NCBI GenBank assembly: GCA_039707655.1
Contig: CM077675.1
Span: 416,887,162-416,951,161, forward strand
Origin: Elymus sibiricus
Taxonomy: Eukaryota > Streptophyta > Magnoliopsida > Poales > Poaceae
Direction: 5' to 3'
DNA length: 64,000 nt
The position numbers and the translations under genes are program-made. The notes below the pieces were generated by a model. The model saw nothing but the letters and a program-made list of their open reading frames with translations. It did not search any database and was not told the origin of the DNA. Numbering within the stretch: the first letter of the stretch is position 1; each line of letters opens with the position of its first letter. Shown in pieces: positions 12,601-23,490 of this stretch.

Positions 12601-14349
12601 ATGGATAACAATCCTTTGAGGGGTTTGTTCGGGGTATCTTCACCTCGACCGGAACCACAATTAGTTACCCCTCAAGCTACAGCGCCTACTAAAAATGTTA
12701 CTTATGAAATTCCTTCGGGTATGCTAGAACAACTGCTTGCTAAACCTTATGCAGGAGATGGAACTGAACATCCTGACATGCATCTTTTATATGTGAACGA
12801 AATATGTGGATTATTTAAGCTTGCAGGTTTACCCGGAGATGAAGTTAAGAAGAAGGTTTTCCCTTTATCTTTGGAGGGAAAAGCATTGACATGGTATAGG
12901 CTATGTGATGATCTTTGATCGTGGAACTGGAATCGCTTGCAATTGGAATTCCATCAAAAGTTTTATCCTATGCATCTAGTTCATCGTGATCGGAACTATA
13001 TATATAATTTTTGGCCTCGTGAAGGAGAAAGTGTCGCTCTAGCTTGGGGGAGGCTTAAGTCAATGTTATATTCATGCCCCAATCATGACATTCCTTGGGA
13101 AGTTATCATTCAGAACTTTTATGCTCGGCTTTCTCATAATGATCAATCCATGCTCGATACTTCTTGTGCTGGTTCTTATATGAAGAAGACTATTGATTTC
13201 AAGTGGGACATCTTAGAAAGAATTAAACGCAACTCTGAACATTGGGAACTCGACGAAGGTAATGAGTTGGGTATAAAGCTACAATTTTATTGTGTTAAAT
13301 CTTTTATGAATACCGATACTTTTCACAAGTTTAGCACTAAATATGGACTTGACTCTAAGATAGTAGCCTCTTTCTGTGAAGCATTTGCTACTCACGTTGA
13401 TCTCCCTAAAGAGAAGTGGTTTAAATATCATCCCCCTATTAAAGAAGAAATTAAAGAACCGGTCATAGATAAAGAAGAAACCATCTTTTACAATGTTGAT
13501 CTAGTTGTGCCTACTGCTTATATTGAAAAACCACATTTCCCTGTTAGGATAAAGGAACATGCTAAGGTATCAACTGTGGTTCGTAAGAGTAATATAAGAG
13601 CACCTAAACCCCCTGAGCCAATTAAAGTAGAACCTAGTGTTGCCATGGTTAAAGATCTCTTGGTAGAAAATATTGATGGTCATGTTATCTACTTTCGTGA
13701 TGAAGCTGCTAGAATTGCCAAACCTGATGAAAAAGATAAACATAGACCCGTAGAAGGCTTGCCTGTTGTCTCAGTTAAAATAGGAGATCATTCCTACCAT
13801 GGTTTATGTGATTTAGGTTCTAGTGTGAGTGCTATCCCTTTTACCTTATACCAAGAAAATATGGATGAAATAGCACCTGCTGAAATGGAAGATATCGATG
13901 TTACTGTCAAACTTGCTAATAGAGACACTATCACACCACTTGGGATTGTTAGAGATGTTGAAGTCTTGTGTGGGAAAGTAAAATACCCTACTGATTTTCT
14001 AGTCCTTGGTTCCCCACAAGACGACTTTTGTCCCATTATCTTTGGTTGACCTTTCTTGAGCACCGTCAATGCTAAGATATATTGTGAAAAACAAATTGTC
14101 GGTGTCAGTTTTGGTAATGTGTCTCATGAGTTTAATTTTTCCAAGTTTAGTAGACAACCTCGTGATAAAGCGTTACCTAGTAAGGATGAAATAATTGGTC
14201 TTGCTTCTATTGATGTGCCTCCTACTGATCCATTAGAACAATATTTGCTTAACCATGAAAATGATATGCACTTGCGTGAAAGAAATGAAATATATAGATC
14301 AAATTTTCTTCGAACAACAACCTCTCTTGAAACACAATTTACCTATTGA
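12601..14349 (+). pseudogene. gag and protease region of the Athila-like element
   Basis: From ATG 12601 one frame runs through Gag and protease. It is interrupted by TGA at 12916-12918 and TGA at 14047-14049, and it is left by a frameshift near 14300. The Gag core is recognisable from LLYVNEICGLFKLAG and LSLEGKALTWY, with FHQKFYP after the first stop. The protease active site reads CDLGSSVSAIP near 13810, an Athila-type variant of the usual DTG/DSG. The second stop falls in the protease C-terminal motif. No zinc knuckle was seen. The protein would package the element RNA and process the polyprotein, but it cannot be made intact from this copy. Confidence 0.85.
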
Positions 14350-17347
14350 AACTCTTGGAGGTCCTCCTCCACCTAAAGGTGATCCTGTGTTTGAATTGAA
14401 ACAATTGCCGGACACTTTGAAGTATGCTTATCTTGATGAGAAAAGATATATCCTGTTATTATTAGTGCTAACCTTTCAGAACATGAAGAAGAAAGATTAT
14501 TGAAAGTTCTAAGGAAGCACCGGGGTGCTATTGGATATACTCTTGATGATCTTAAGGGCATTAGTCCCACTCTATGTCACCACAAGATCAATATGGAACC
14601 TGATGCTAAACCCGTCGTTGATCACCAACGGCGATTGAATCCAAAGATGAAAGAAGTGGTAGGAACTGAAATATTAAAGCTTCTGGAAGCAGGTATAATC
14701 TATCCCATAGCTGATAGTAGATGGGTAAGCCCCGTTCTTTGTGTCCCTAAGAAAGGAGGTATTACCGTTGTTCCCAATGATAAGAATGAACTTATTCCAC
14801 AAAGAATTGTCACTGGCTATAGAATGGTAATTGATTTTAGAAAATAAAATAAAGCTACTAGGTAAGATCATTACCCTCTACCATTCATTGATCAAATGCT
14901 AGAGAGACTATCTAAGCACACACACTTTTGTTTCCTAGATGGATATTCTGGTTTCTCTCAAATACCTGTGTCACGATCTGATCAGGAGAAAACTAACTTT
15001 GCTTGCCCTTTTGAAACCTATGCTTATAGACGTATGCCTTTTGGTTTATGTAATGCACCTGCTACCTTTCAAAGATGTATGACTGCTATATTCTCTGACT
15101 TTTGTGAAAAGATTGTGGAGGTTTTCATGGATGATTTTTCCGTTTACGGAACTTCTTTTGATGATTGCTTAAGCAACCTTGATCGAGTTTTGCAAAGATG
15201 TGAACAAACTAATCTTGTCTTGAATTGGGAGAAGTGCCACTTTATGGTTAATGAAGGCATTGTCTTGGGGCATAAAATATCTGAACGAGGTATTGAGGTG
15301 GATAAAGCTAAAGTTGATGCAATTGAGAAAATGCCATGTCCTCAAGATATTAAAGGTATTCGAAGTTTCCTTGGTCATGCTGGTTTTTATAGGAGGTTCA
15401 TTAAAGACTTCTCTAAAATTTCTAGGCCACTTACTAATCTTTTGCAAAAGGATATTCCTTTTTGTCTTTGATGATGATTGTGTGGAAGCCTTTGAGACAC
15501 TCAAGAAAGCCTTAACCTCTGCACCTATCGTTCAACCACCTGATTGGAACTTGCCTTTTGAAATTATGTGTGATGCTAGTGATTATGCTGTTGGTGCTGT
15601 CCTAGGACAAAGAGTTGATAAGAAATTGAATGTTATCCATTATGCTAGTAAAAATCTAGACAGTGCCCAACGAAACTATGCCACTACTGAAAAAGAATTT
15701 TTAGCAGTTGTGTTAGCTTGTGATAAATTTAGATCCTATATTGTTGACTCCAAAGTTATTGTTCACACCGATCATGCTGCAATAAAATACCTTATGGAAA
15801 AGAAAGATGCTAAACCTAGACTCATTAGGTGGGTTCTTTTGCTTCAAGAATTTGACTTACACATAATTGATAGGAAGGAAGCTGAGAACCCCGTAGCTGA
15901 TAATTTGTCTAGGTTAGAAAATATTCTTGATGACCCACTACCTATTGATGATAGTTTCCCTGACAAACAGCTAGCTGCAATAAGTGTCTCACACAACACA
16001 CCTTGGTATGCCGACTATGCTAATTATATTGTCGCTAAATATATACCACCTAGCTTTACTTATCAACAAAAGAGAAAAAAATTCTATGACTTGAGACATT
16101 ACTTTTGGGATGACCCACATCTTTTTAAAGGAGTAGATAGTATTATTAGACGTTGTCTACCTGAGCATGCACAGGAACAAATCCTATGGAAGTGTCATTC
16201 CGAAGCTTATGGAGGACATCATGCGGGAGATAGAACTGCTCATAAGGTATTGCAATCTGGTTTTTATTGGCCTACTCTCTTCAAGGATGCCCGTAAGTTT
16301 GTCTTGTCTTGTGATGAATGTCAAAGAGTTGGTAATATCGGTAAGCGTCAGGAAAGGCCTATGAATTATTCACTTGTTGTCGAACCATTTGATGTTTGTG
16401 GTTTTGATTATATGGGGCGTTTTCCTTCCTCCAACGGATACACTCATATTTTGGTTGCGGTAGATTATGTCACTAAGTGGGTAGAAGCTATTCCAACTAG
16501 TAGTGCCGATCACCACACCTCCATTAAAATGCTTAAAGAGGTTATCTTCCCGAGGTTTGGAGTCCCTAGATATTTAATGACTGATGGTGGTTCACACTTT
16601 ATTCATGGTGCCTTCCGTAAGATGCTTGCTAAATATGATGTTAACCATAGAATTGCATCACCCTATCATCCTCAATCTAGTGGTCAAGTAGAACTTAGAA
16701 ATAGAGAAATAAAATTGATATTACAAAAAACTATCAATAGGTCTCGTAAGAATTGGTCTAAGAAATTAGATGATGCACTTTGGGCCTATAGAACAACTTA
16801 TAAAAATCCTATGGGTATGTCTCCATATAAAATGGTGTATGGGAAAGCTTGTCATTTGCCTCTAGAACTAGAACACAAAGCATTTTGGGCTATTAAAGAA
16901 CTCAACTATGATTTCAAACTTGCCGGTGAGAAGAGGCTATTCGATATTAGCTCACTAGATGAATGGAGAACCCAAGCCTATGAAAATGCTAAGCTATTGA
17001 AAGAAAAAGTAAAAAGATGGCATGACAAAAGAATCCAAAAGCGGGAATTCAAAATAGGAGATTATGTTCTTTTGTTCAACACCCGTTTAAGATTTTTTGC
17101 AGGAAAACTTCTCTCAAAATGGGAAGGACCATATGTTATTGAAGAGGTTTATCGTTCTGGAGCTATCAAGATTAATAACGCCGAAGGTACTAACCCGAAG
17201 GTGGTCAATGGACAAAGAATTCAGCATTATATCTCAGGTATGCCTATTAACGTTGAAAGCAATGTTATCCAAACCATGACACCGGAGGAACACATAAAAG
17301 AAACCTTCCGGAACACTCCAGAATACTTAAAAATAGGAGGTACGTGA
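14350..17347 (+). pseudogene. reverse transcriptase, RNase H and integrase of the Athila-like element
   Basis: A linker (KGDPVFELKQLPD) in one frame leads into reverse transcriptase in a second frame from about 14500. A TAA at 14845-14847 interrupts it, and a frameshift near 15465 moves the rest into a third open stretch that stays open to 17347. The polymerase active site reads FMDD at 15124-15135. RNase H starts near 15565 ([13 protein letters not shown]). The integrase zinc finger has the HHCC layout (CDECQR near 16312), and the core residues are Asp near 16408, Asp near 16582 and Glu near 16690 ([11 protein letters not shown]). The integrase C-terminal module reads [12 protein letters not shown]. 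The RNase H-integrase half is intact; the polymerase half is broken. Confidence 0.88.
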
Positions 17348-17439
17348 TACGGTAAGTAAACGGACTCCGAAAAATCCGCAAAAATATTTTTTGTCAGTTT
17401 TGGAATATTTTAGAATTTTGGAAATAAAAAAATAAACCG

Positions 17440-17668
17440 GAAGGTGATCAAGGTGAGCATGATACACCAAGGCGCGCCAGGCACCCCTGGGCGCGCCCTA
17501 GTGGGTTGTGCCCACCTCGGATGCCTTCCCGACTCTGTTTTCCTTCCAAATACTTGTTTCCCAAGAATAAAAATTCTCTATATATACCCCCGACTGTTTT
17601 GACGACCGCATCGCAGAAAAATCCTTTGTTCTTGTTTCTTGCTGTTTTCTCATCAGATCTAGATCTCC
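17440..17668 (+). promoter_or_regulatory. LTR-like segment with TATA box upstream of ORF3
   Basis: A GC-rich block at about 17470-17525 shares its wording (GGCGCGCCAGGC, GCGCGCCCTAGTGGGTTGTG) with the LTR block at 20060-20140. It is followed by CTCTATATATACCCC with the TATA box at about 17577-17584, some 85 bp before the ATG of the third ORF. This fits an internal promoter derived from, or parallel to, the LTR promoter. Promoter activity is inferred, not shown. Confidence 0.5.
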
Positions 17669-18211
17669 ATGGCTCCACCATGCTCCTCCAAGGACAAGTT
17701 CTTTGAGAAGGTCATCAACCCGTACTTCCCGGAGATGATGAAGCACCCTCAAGACATTGAGATGCATGAGGGGGTGCTCCACATCCGCGATGTTCAGGGA
17801 CCCAAGAAGACCGGAAGCGTGGAGGCTAGGCTTGAGGCGGTGGAACAGGAAATCTTCAAGTGCCAAAAGATGGTGGAGCGAGGACTTAGTGCCAACCACT
17901 CCATGATCACGGAATTCACCCATGATCAGACGGTGGATGGCTGGTCCATGAAGGACATCATCTCTACCCTCAACGAGCAAATTAATTTTCTGCAGAGCCA
18001 AGTTTATGATCTTCAAAACCAAGTCTTTGAATATGAACCGAGATTTAAAGGTATGAGTTTAGCTGCCAGTTGCAGGACTCAGGGGACTCTCGCGTCAACC
18101 TTTGATGGGGAACCCTTGCCCTGGAAGCTGGAGGACAAGCTTACTACATCATCACCACCACCTACATCAACACCTCCACCTCCTTCATCATCACCACCGA
18201 AGGAGACTTGA
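17669..18211 (+). CDS. Third ORF of the Athila-like element, env position, 180 aa
   Basis: The ORF follows pol by about 320 bp and has its own ATG after CTCC. In Athila elements this is where env-like genes lie, but no signal peptide or membrane segment is seen here, so an envelope role is not supported. The product is hydrophilic. Residues from about 50 to 125 look like coiled coil (ARLEAVEQEIF, then LNEQINFLQSQVYDLQNQVF). The last 25 residues are a Thr/Ser/Pro-rich tail ending in KET. The frame is open with no stops, unlike the gag-pol of the same copy. Function unknown; a structural or RNA-binding accessory role is a guess. Confidence 0.6.
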   Translation: MAPPCSSKDKFFEKVINPYFPEMMKHPQDIEMHEGVLHIRDVQGPKKTGSVEARLEAVEQEIFKCQKMVERGLSANHSMITEFTHDQTVDGWSMKDIISTLNEQINFLQSQVYDLQNQVFEYEPRFKGMSLAASCRTQGTLASTFDGEPLPWKLEDKLTTSSPPPTSTPPPPSSSPPKET

Positions 18212-19794
18212 GAACATGGGTATGAGTACTCCCCTTGGCTTGAGCCAAGCTTGGGGGAGGTGCCCCGGTATCGTATCACCATCACTTTTATTCACCCTTG
18301 CCTATTTTAGTTCTATCTTTAGTTTCCCTTTGCTTTAGTTGAATAAAAGTTTAGCATGATCTATTTTTGTGTGTTAGTTCCGTGATCTATCTATCTATGT
18401 AATCGTGTGAGAGTTATATAATAAAGTTTAGTTTGAGTTTTTGCCTCTCTACCTTCTTGTTGCAATTAAAATAGAGAAAAGAAAAACAAATGAAAAGAAT
18501 CATAGGCTAATCCTATGGTGAGTAATGACATCACATAATGAAAAGTATAAGTAGTAAAATTTATTGGAGATTGACAAACATAGCATTGGTCAATCATGCA
18601 ATTCATGAAAGAATTAATAAAGGAAGAGAAGATTCACATGCAAATACACTATCTTGGACATCTTTTATGATTGTGAGCCCCCATCAAATATTATATGTCA
18701 TTGTTGACGTTGGACAAGGAAGACAACGTAATGACTTATGTTTGTTCATATCCACACAGAAGTTATATTGTCATAGATCCTTTAACATGTGGTGCTTGCC
18801 CAATATCTTTGCTAACCAAAAATTCCGCACTAAGTAGAGATACTACTTGTGCGTCCAAAAACCCAAACCTAAACTCTTTCCTTGAGTGTCCACCATACCT
18901 ACCTATGGATCAAGAAAGATCCTTCAAGTAAGTTGTCATCGGTGCAATAAGGCAATAAAAATTGCTTCTAAAAGTGTTTTGATCAATTAGTGTAAGAGAA
19001 AATTGAGCGGTATACGAACTTATGATGGCAAAGTAATAAAAGTGACGGACTACATAATAAAGGTTGCTATCACAGGGGGCAATATATCGTGACGTTCTTT
19101 TACATTAAGGGATTGGGCATACAAACCAATAAGCGCATGACAACCTCTGCTTCCCTCAGCGAAGGGCCTATCTTTTACTTTTATGCACTTACTTTTATGC
19201 AAGAGTCAAAGTATTCTTCCCTATTCCTTTTTACTTTTTCTTTTGCAAGCATCATGTGGTGAGGAAACATCTAGGCACATATACCCAGTTGGATATGGGT
19301 GGGCATGAGTTATTATTGTTGACATCACCCTTGAGGTGACTAAGTTGGGAGGCAAAACTATAAGCCCCTATCTTCCTACGTGTCCGGTTGAAACTTTTTG
19401 TTCATGTGTATGCCGTGAGCGTTAGCAATCATAGAAGACTAAATGATGGTTGAGTATGTGGACTTGCCAAAAGGCTCCGACATGAGACCCTTCCTAAAAA
19501 TATGATGAATTGTAGTTGCAAAGTTGACTGAGAACATAGATTGTTGGTTTCCAATAAGGTTTATGCTTCATACTTCTATGTTGTGATGAATTGTTACATG
19601 TTCATGGGAAGCTTTATGATAAAGATGTATTGAAATAAGTTCTTATGTTAGAATTTGTTGCTGTTATGTTAATAAGCATGATGCTTCTATGTCCGTATTT
19701 TGTTTTTATCGACACCTCTCTCTCAAACCATGTGGACATCCTTTTCAATATCGGCTTTCGCTTGAGGGCAAGCGAGGTCTAAGCTTGGGGGAGT
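18212..19794 (+). other. 3' untranslated region and polypurine tract of the Athila-like element
   Basis: No coding frame is supported. AAGCTTGGGGGAG appears twice: at about 18248-18260, shortly after ORF3, and at 19782-19794, immediately before the 3' LTR. The second is the functional-position polypurine tract; the first may be an internal tract or a relic. Confidence 0.65.
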
Positions 19795-21312
19795 TCATAC
19801 GTCCATTTTGCATCATGATTTCCTACTGTTATTTACTTTGTTTTGTTGAATAATAATGCTTTGGGGAGTGATTCGAATGCCTTTTCTCTCATAATATGCA
19901 AGGTTTACACAAAGAGGGAGAATACCGGCAGCTGGAATTCTGGACCCAAGAAAAGCACGTCAGAGATACCTATTCTGCACAACTCCAATGAAGCTGAAAT
20001 ATTACTTAGATTATTTTTACATTTAATAAAAAATACTGCAGCTAAAAACTATCGGAGGAGGCCCCCCAGGTGGGCACAACCCACCAGGGCGCGCCAGGCC
20101 CCATGGACGCACCCTGATGGGTTGTGCTCGGCCTGGCCCACCTCTGGTGCCCATCTTCTGGTATAAATTCCCAAAAAACCTAGAAAAAATAAGAGAGGAC
20201 TTTCGGGATGAAGCGTCGCCGCCTCGAGGCGAAACTTGGGCAGGAGCACTTTTGCCCTCCGGCGGAGCGATTCCGCCGGGGGAACTTCCCTCCCGGAGGG
20301 GGAAATCGAAGCTATCGTCATCACCAACACCCCTCTCATCTTTGGGAGGACAATCTTCATCAACATCTTCAACAGCACCATCTCCTCTCAAACCCTAGTT
20401 CATCTCTTGTGTTCAATCTTTGTACCGGAACCTCAGATTGGTACGTGTGGATGACTAGTAGTGTTGATTACCTTGTGTAGTTGATTGCTATATGGTTTAT
20501 TTGGTGGAACATTATATGTTCAGATCCATTATGCTATTCAATACTCCATTGATCTTGAGCATGATTATTATTTGTGAGTAGTTACCTTTGTTCTTGAGGT
20601 CACGGGAGAAGTCATGTTGCGAGTAATCATGTGAATCTGATATGTGTTCGATATTTTGATGATATGTATGTTGTGATTCCCTTAGTGGTGTCATGTGAAC
20701 GTCGACTACATGACACTTCATCATTCATGGGCCTAAGGGAATGCATTGTGGAGTAGTTATTAGATGATGGGTTGCTAGAGTGACGGAAGCTTAAACCCTA
20801 GTTTATGCGCTACTTCGTAAGGGGCTGATTTGGATCCACATGTTTAATGCTATGGTTAGACTTTGTCTTAATACTTTTCTCGTAGTTGCGGATGCTTGCG
20901 AGGGGGTTAATCATAAGTAGGTTGTTAGTTCAAGTAAGAACAGCACCTTAGCACCGGTCCACCCACATATCAAATTATCAAAGTAGCGAACATGAATCAA
21001 ACCAACATGATAAAAGTGACTAGACGAAATTCCCGTGTACCATCAAGAACACTTTGCCTATTACCAGTGATTGTTCTGGCCTGTCCTTTGCCTCAAAAGG
21101 ATTGGGCTACCTTGCTGCACCTTGTTTACCGTTACCGTTACTTGCTCGTTACCAATTATCTTGCTATCAAACTATCTGTTACCTACAATTTCAGTGCTTG
21201 CAGAAATTACCTTGCAGAAAACCGCTTGCCATTTCCTTCTGCTCCTCGTTGGGTTCGACACTCTTACTTATCGAAAGGACTACGATTGATCCCCTATACT
21301 TTTGGGTCATCA
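19795..21312 (+). repeat. 3' LTR of the Athila-like element
   Basis: It starts TCATACGTCC, a one-base change from the TGATACGTCC of the 5' LTR, and ends TTGGGTCATCA. It is 1,518 bp and lacks the nested solo LTR, so it supplies the empty-site control at about 20704-20719. A TATA-like TATAAATT lies near 20162. Confidence 0.93.
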
Positions 21313-21317
21313 CCCCA

Positions 21318-21952
21318 TAAGGGCCCATGTGCCAAAGAGGAAAAAAAGTGGAGGGTGGGAGGAGTCCTAGAGGAGAGGGACTCCTCCCTAGCGCCCCACC
21401 TCCTTGTTGGAGGTGGATTCCACCTCTTGGCCGGCGGCCAAGGCCCTAGGGGAAACCCTAGGGCGCCTTCACCTACCCCCTCCTCCTATATATAGTGGAG
21501 GAAAGAGAGGGCAGCCACACCTTAAAAAGCCACGTGATGCCCTCTCTCCCTCTAGATAGTTTTCTCCTCTAGATCTGTTCGGTAGAGCTCGGCGAAGCCC
21601 TGCCGGATCAGTTCACCACCACCGCCACCACGCCATTGTGCTGCCGGAGAACTCATCTACCTCTCCGGCCTCACTTGCTGGATCAAGGAGGTGGAGATCG
21701 TCATCGAGCTGTACGTGTGCTGAATGTGGAGGTGCCGTCTGTTCGGCGCTAGATCGTGATTGGATCGCGGGACGGCTTGCGATTTGGATCGCGAAGACGT
21801 TTGACTACATCAACCGCGTTTCTTAACGCTTCCCGCTTAGCGATCTACATGGGTATGTGGATCTGATCTCTTCTCTCTTAGATGCTCATCTCCTAGATTG
21901 ATCTTGGTGAAGCGTAGGAAATTTTTTGTTTCCCATGCAACGTTCCCCAACA
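21318..21952 (+). repeat. 3' LTR of the BARE/Angela Copia element, second part
   Basis: This continues the LTR interrupted at 9232. It contains a TATA box (CTATATATAGTGG, about 21486) and ends CGTTCCCCAACA. The target duplication of the Copia element itself cannot be recognised because its left end is gone. Confidence 0.92.
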
Positions 21953-22239
21953 GAACATACATCAAGCCATCTGAAACCATCATTCACACCTACAAACTTG
22001 ATAATGTGAAGTGCTCTCACTCCTCATATCTAAAACTGGCGCCGTCACAGATCAATCCGCATAACTTATCGGAACCTACAGCTGGTGCGGCAAACCTAAA
22101 GCACACACCACATGTACATGTTTTAGATGCCGTCATCATCATCATCGAACCATTGACCCATCTTCAGGAAAGATATGCATCATCCTTGCCAATCCGGTCA
22201 TCCGTCGACGCCACCTCGGCACCCAACGACACCACCTCC
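21953..22239. other. Unclassified stretch between Copia LTR and minus-strand element
   Basis: About 290 bp follow the LTR end. The minus strand has Gly/Cys-type low-complexity reading only. It holds no motif I recognise. It may be the site into which the Copia element inserted. Confidence 0.4.
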
Positions 22240-23367
22240 CTACGCGCAAATTGCTGAGCACGTCGCGGTCGCCGGCACACCGCAACACATGCCGCCAAGT
22301 ACCACCAACCGACACCGCTTGAAGTCTAGAAGATGTGTAGTAGCTAAACGCAACCCATCTATATAATCCTTAACAAGAGCAAACTTCTCCAATATAGTGT
22401 AGTTGGGAGAATTCAAAAAGATAATAGGACTATCATGTGTGGGTGCAATAGCAACAATTTCATGCTTAACATAAGGAACTATAGCAAGTTCATCTTCATA
22501 AGCATAATTTATATTGGCATCATGGCCACAAGCATAGCAAGCATCAAGTTCATCAAAAAGGGATATTTCAAATGAATCCAAGGGATCATAGCAGTCATCA
22601 TAGCATTCATCCTTCGGTAAGCACGAAGGGTAATTAAACAGTGTATGAGTTGAAAAGTTACTCTCATTAGAAGGTGGGCACGGGTAGCTAATCCGCTCTT
22701 CCTCCTTTTGTTCTTCGCTCTGTTCCTCATCTTCTTCATCTAATGAGCTCATAGTTTCAGCAACTTCTTCTTCCATAGGTCCCTGCAAAATATTAGTCTC
22801 TTCCAAGGCAGCGGTCATCCTTTCACTAAATTCTTTAACATAAGCATTAGAAGCATAGTTTTCATAGAAATAATTAAGTATGGCAAAAAATTCTGATTTG
22901 TAAAGAGTAGCATCATACTTTTCAATCAAAGAAGCAATTTTATATGCACCCTTAAAAGCAACAAATTCTTCAATTTGTTCAACATCAAAATAACAATAGG
23001 CTTCCTTGGCATAAGAAGATAGTATTTCATTATCATTAAACACACATTGGTAGGGAAGGTGTTTTTTAGTTTCTTCAGAACAACAAGTAAAATCATGTAT
23101 TTCGCATAAATTCCAAGCATAACAACACAAAGTATTAATTTGATGCCACAAGATTTTCCCTTTTTGAGATATGCGGTGTCTCACATAATAAGCATGCTCA
23201 TTTAATGATTTTCCCTCAACTAAGCTAGTTGGGTTTTCAGCACGAGCACAAATGGACCGAAGATGATCCAAATAATATTCTTCGGTAGTACGGAACACTA
23301 GTGGTTCCTCAACTTTTGGAGCAGCAAGTACATCTAATTTTTTTGGTATTTTGCGTTTCCTACCCAT
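22240..23367 (-). CDS. 375-aa ORF in gag position of a minus-strand Athila-like element
   Basis: The ATG at 23367 lies about 95 bp downstream (on the minus strand) of the primer site at 23461-23479, so this ORF occupies the gag position. The protein starts with a basic stretch (MGRKRKIPKK) that could serve as a nuclear signal. A largely helical, Tyr/Cys-rich middle follows. Residues about 200-225 are strongly acidic (EEEVAETMSSLDEEDEEQSE), and the later part is rich in Asp, Tyr and Cys. It has no Gag core, zinc knuckle, protease or polymerase motif. The last 35 codons (after about 22340) may be read-through into flanking sequence, because the composition changes to Gly/Cys/Ala. It probably belongs to a non-autonomous gypsy family that keeps one ORF of unknown function. 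Confidence 0.6.
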   Translation of the reverse strand: MGRKRKIPKKLDVLAAPKVEEPLVFRTTEEYYLDHLRSICARAENPTSLVEGKSLNEHAYYVRHRISQKGKILWHQINTLCCYAWNLCEIHDFTCCSEETKKHLPYQCVFNDNEILSSYAKEAYCYFDVEQIEEFVAFKGAYKIASLIEKYDATLYKSEFFAILNYFYENYASNAYVKEFSERMTAALEETNILQGPMEEEVAETMSSLDEEDEEQSEEQKEEERISYPCPPSNESNFSTHTLFNYPSCLPKDECYDDCYDPLDSFEISLFDELDACYACGHDANINYAYEDELAIVPYVKHEIVAIAPTHDSPIIFLNSPNYTILEKFALVKDYIDGLRLATTHLLDFKRCRLVVLGGMCCGVPATATCSAICA

Positions 23368-23460
23368 ATCTAAAGATAGAAAACAACTAATAACAGGAAA
23401 AAAAATTACTTAGTGATAAAGCAAACAAGCACACACGAGAATATTCACCCCACGCTATTG

Positions 23461-23479
23461 CTCCCCGGCAACGGCGCCA
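23461..23479 (-). other. Primer-binding site of the minus-strand Athila-like element
   Basis: On the minus strand it reads TGGCGCCGTTGCCGGGGAG, identical to the site at 12506-12524. It lies 11 bp from the LTR boundary at 23491. Confidence 0.8.
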
Positions 23480-23490
23480 GAAAAAGGTTT

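Larger units (their letters stand above)
9233..21312 (+). mobile_element. Athila-like Ty3/gypsy element, complete but defective
   Basis: Both LTRs, primer site, gag-pol, an extra 3' ORF and a purine tract are present, and a 5-bp target duplication CCCCA (9228-9232 and 21313-21317) flanks the element. It lies inside the BARE/Angela LTR in the same orientation. Its 5' LTR carries a nested solo LTR. Gag and polymerase wording, the DLGS-type protease and the third ORF place it with the Triticeae Athila-like group (Sabrina/Fatima relatives); the family name is not certain. Several stops and frameshifts make it non-autonomous. Confidence 0.93.

Noticed and set aside
17669..18211. Envelope glycoprotein call for ORF3
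   Set aside because: Position fits, but no signal peptide, membrane span or fusion motif is visible.
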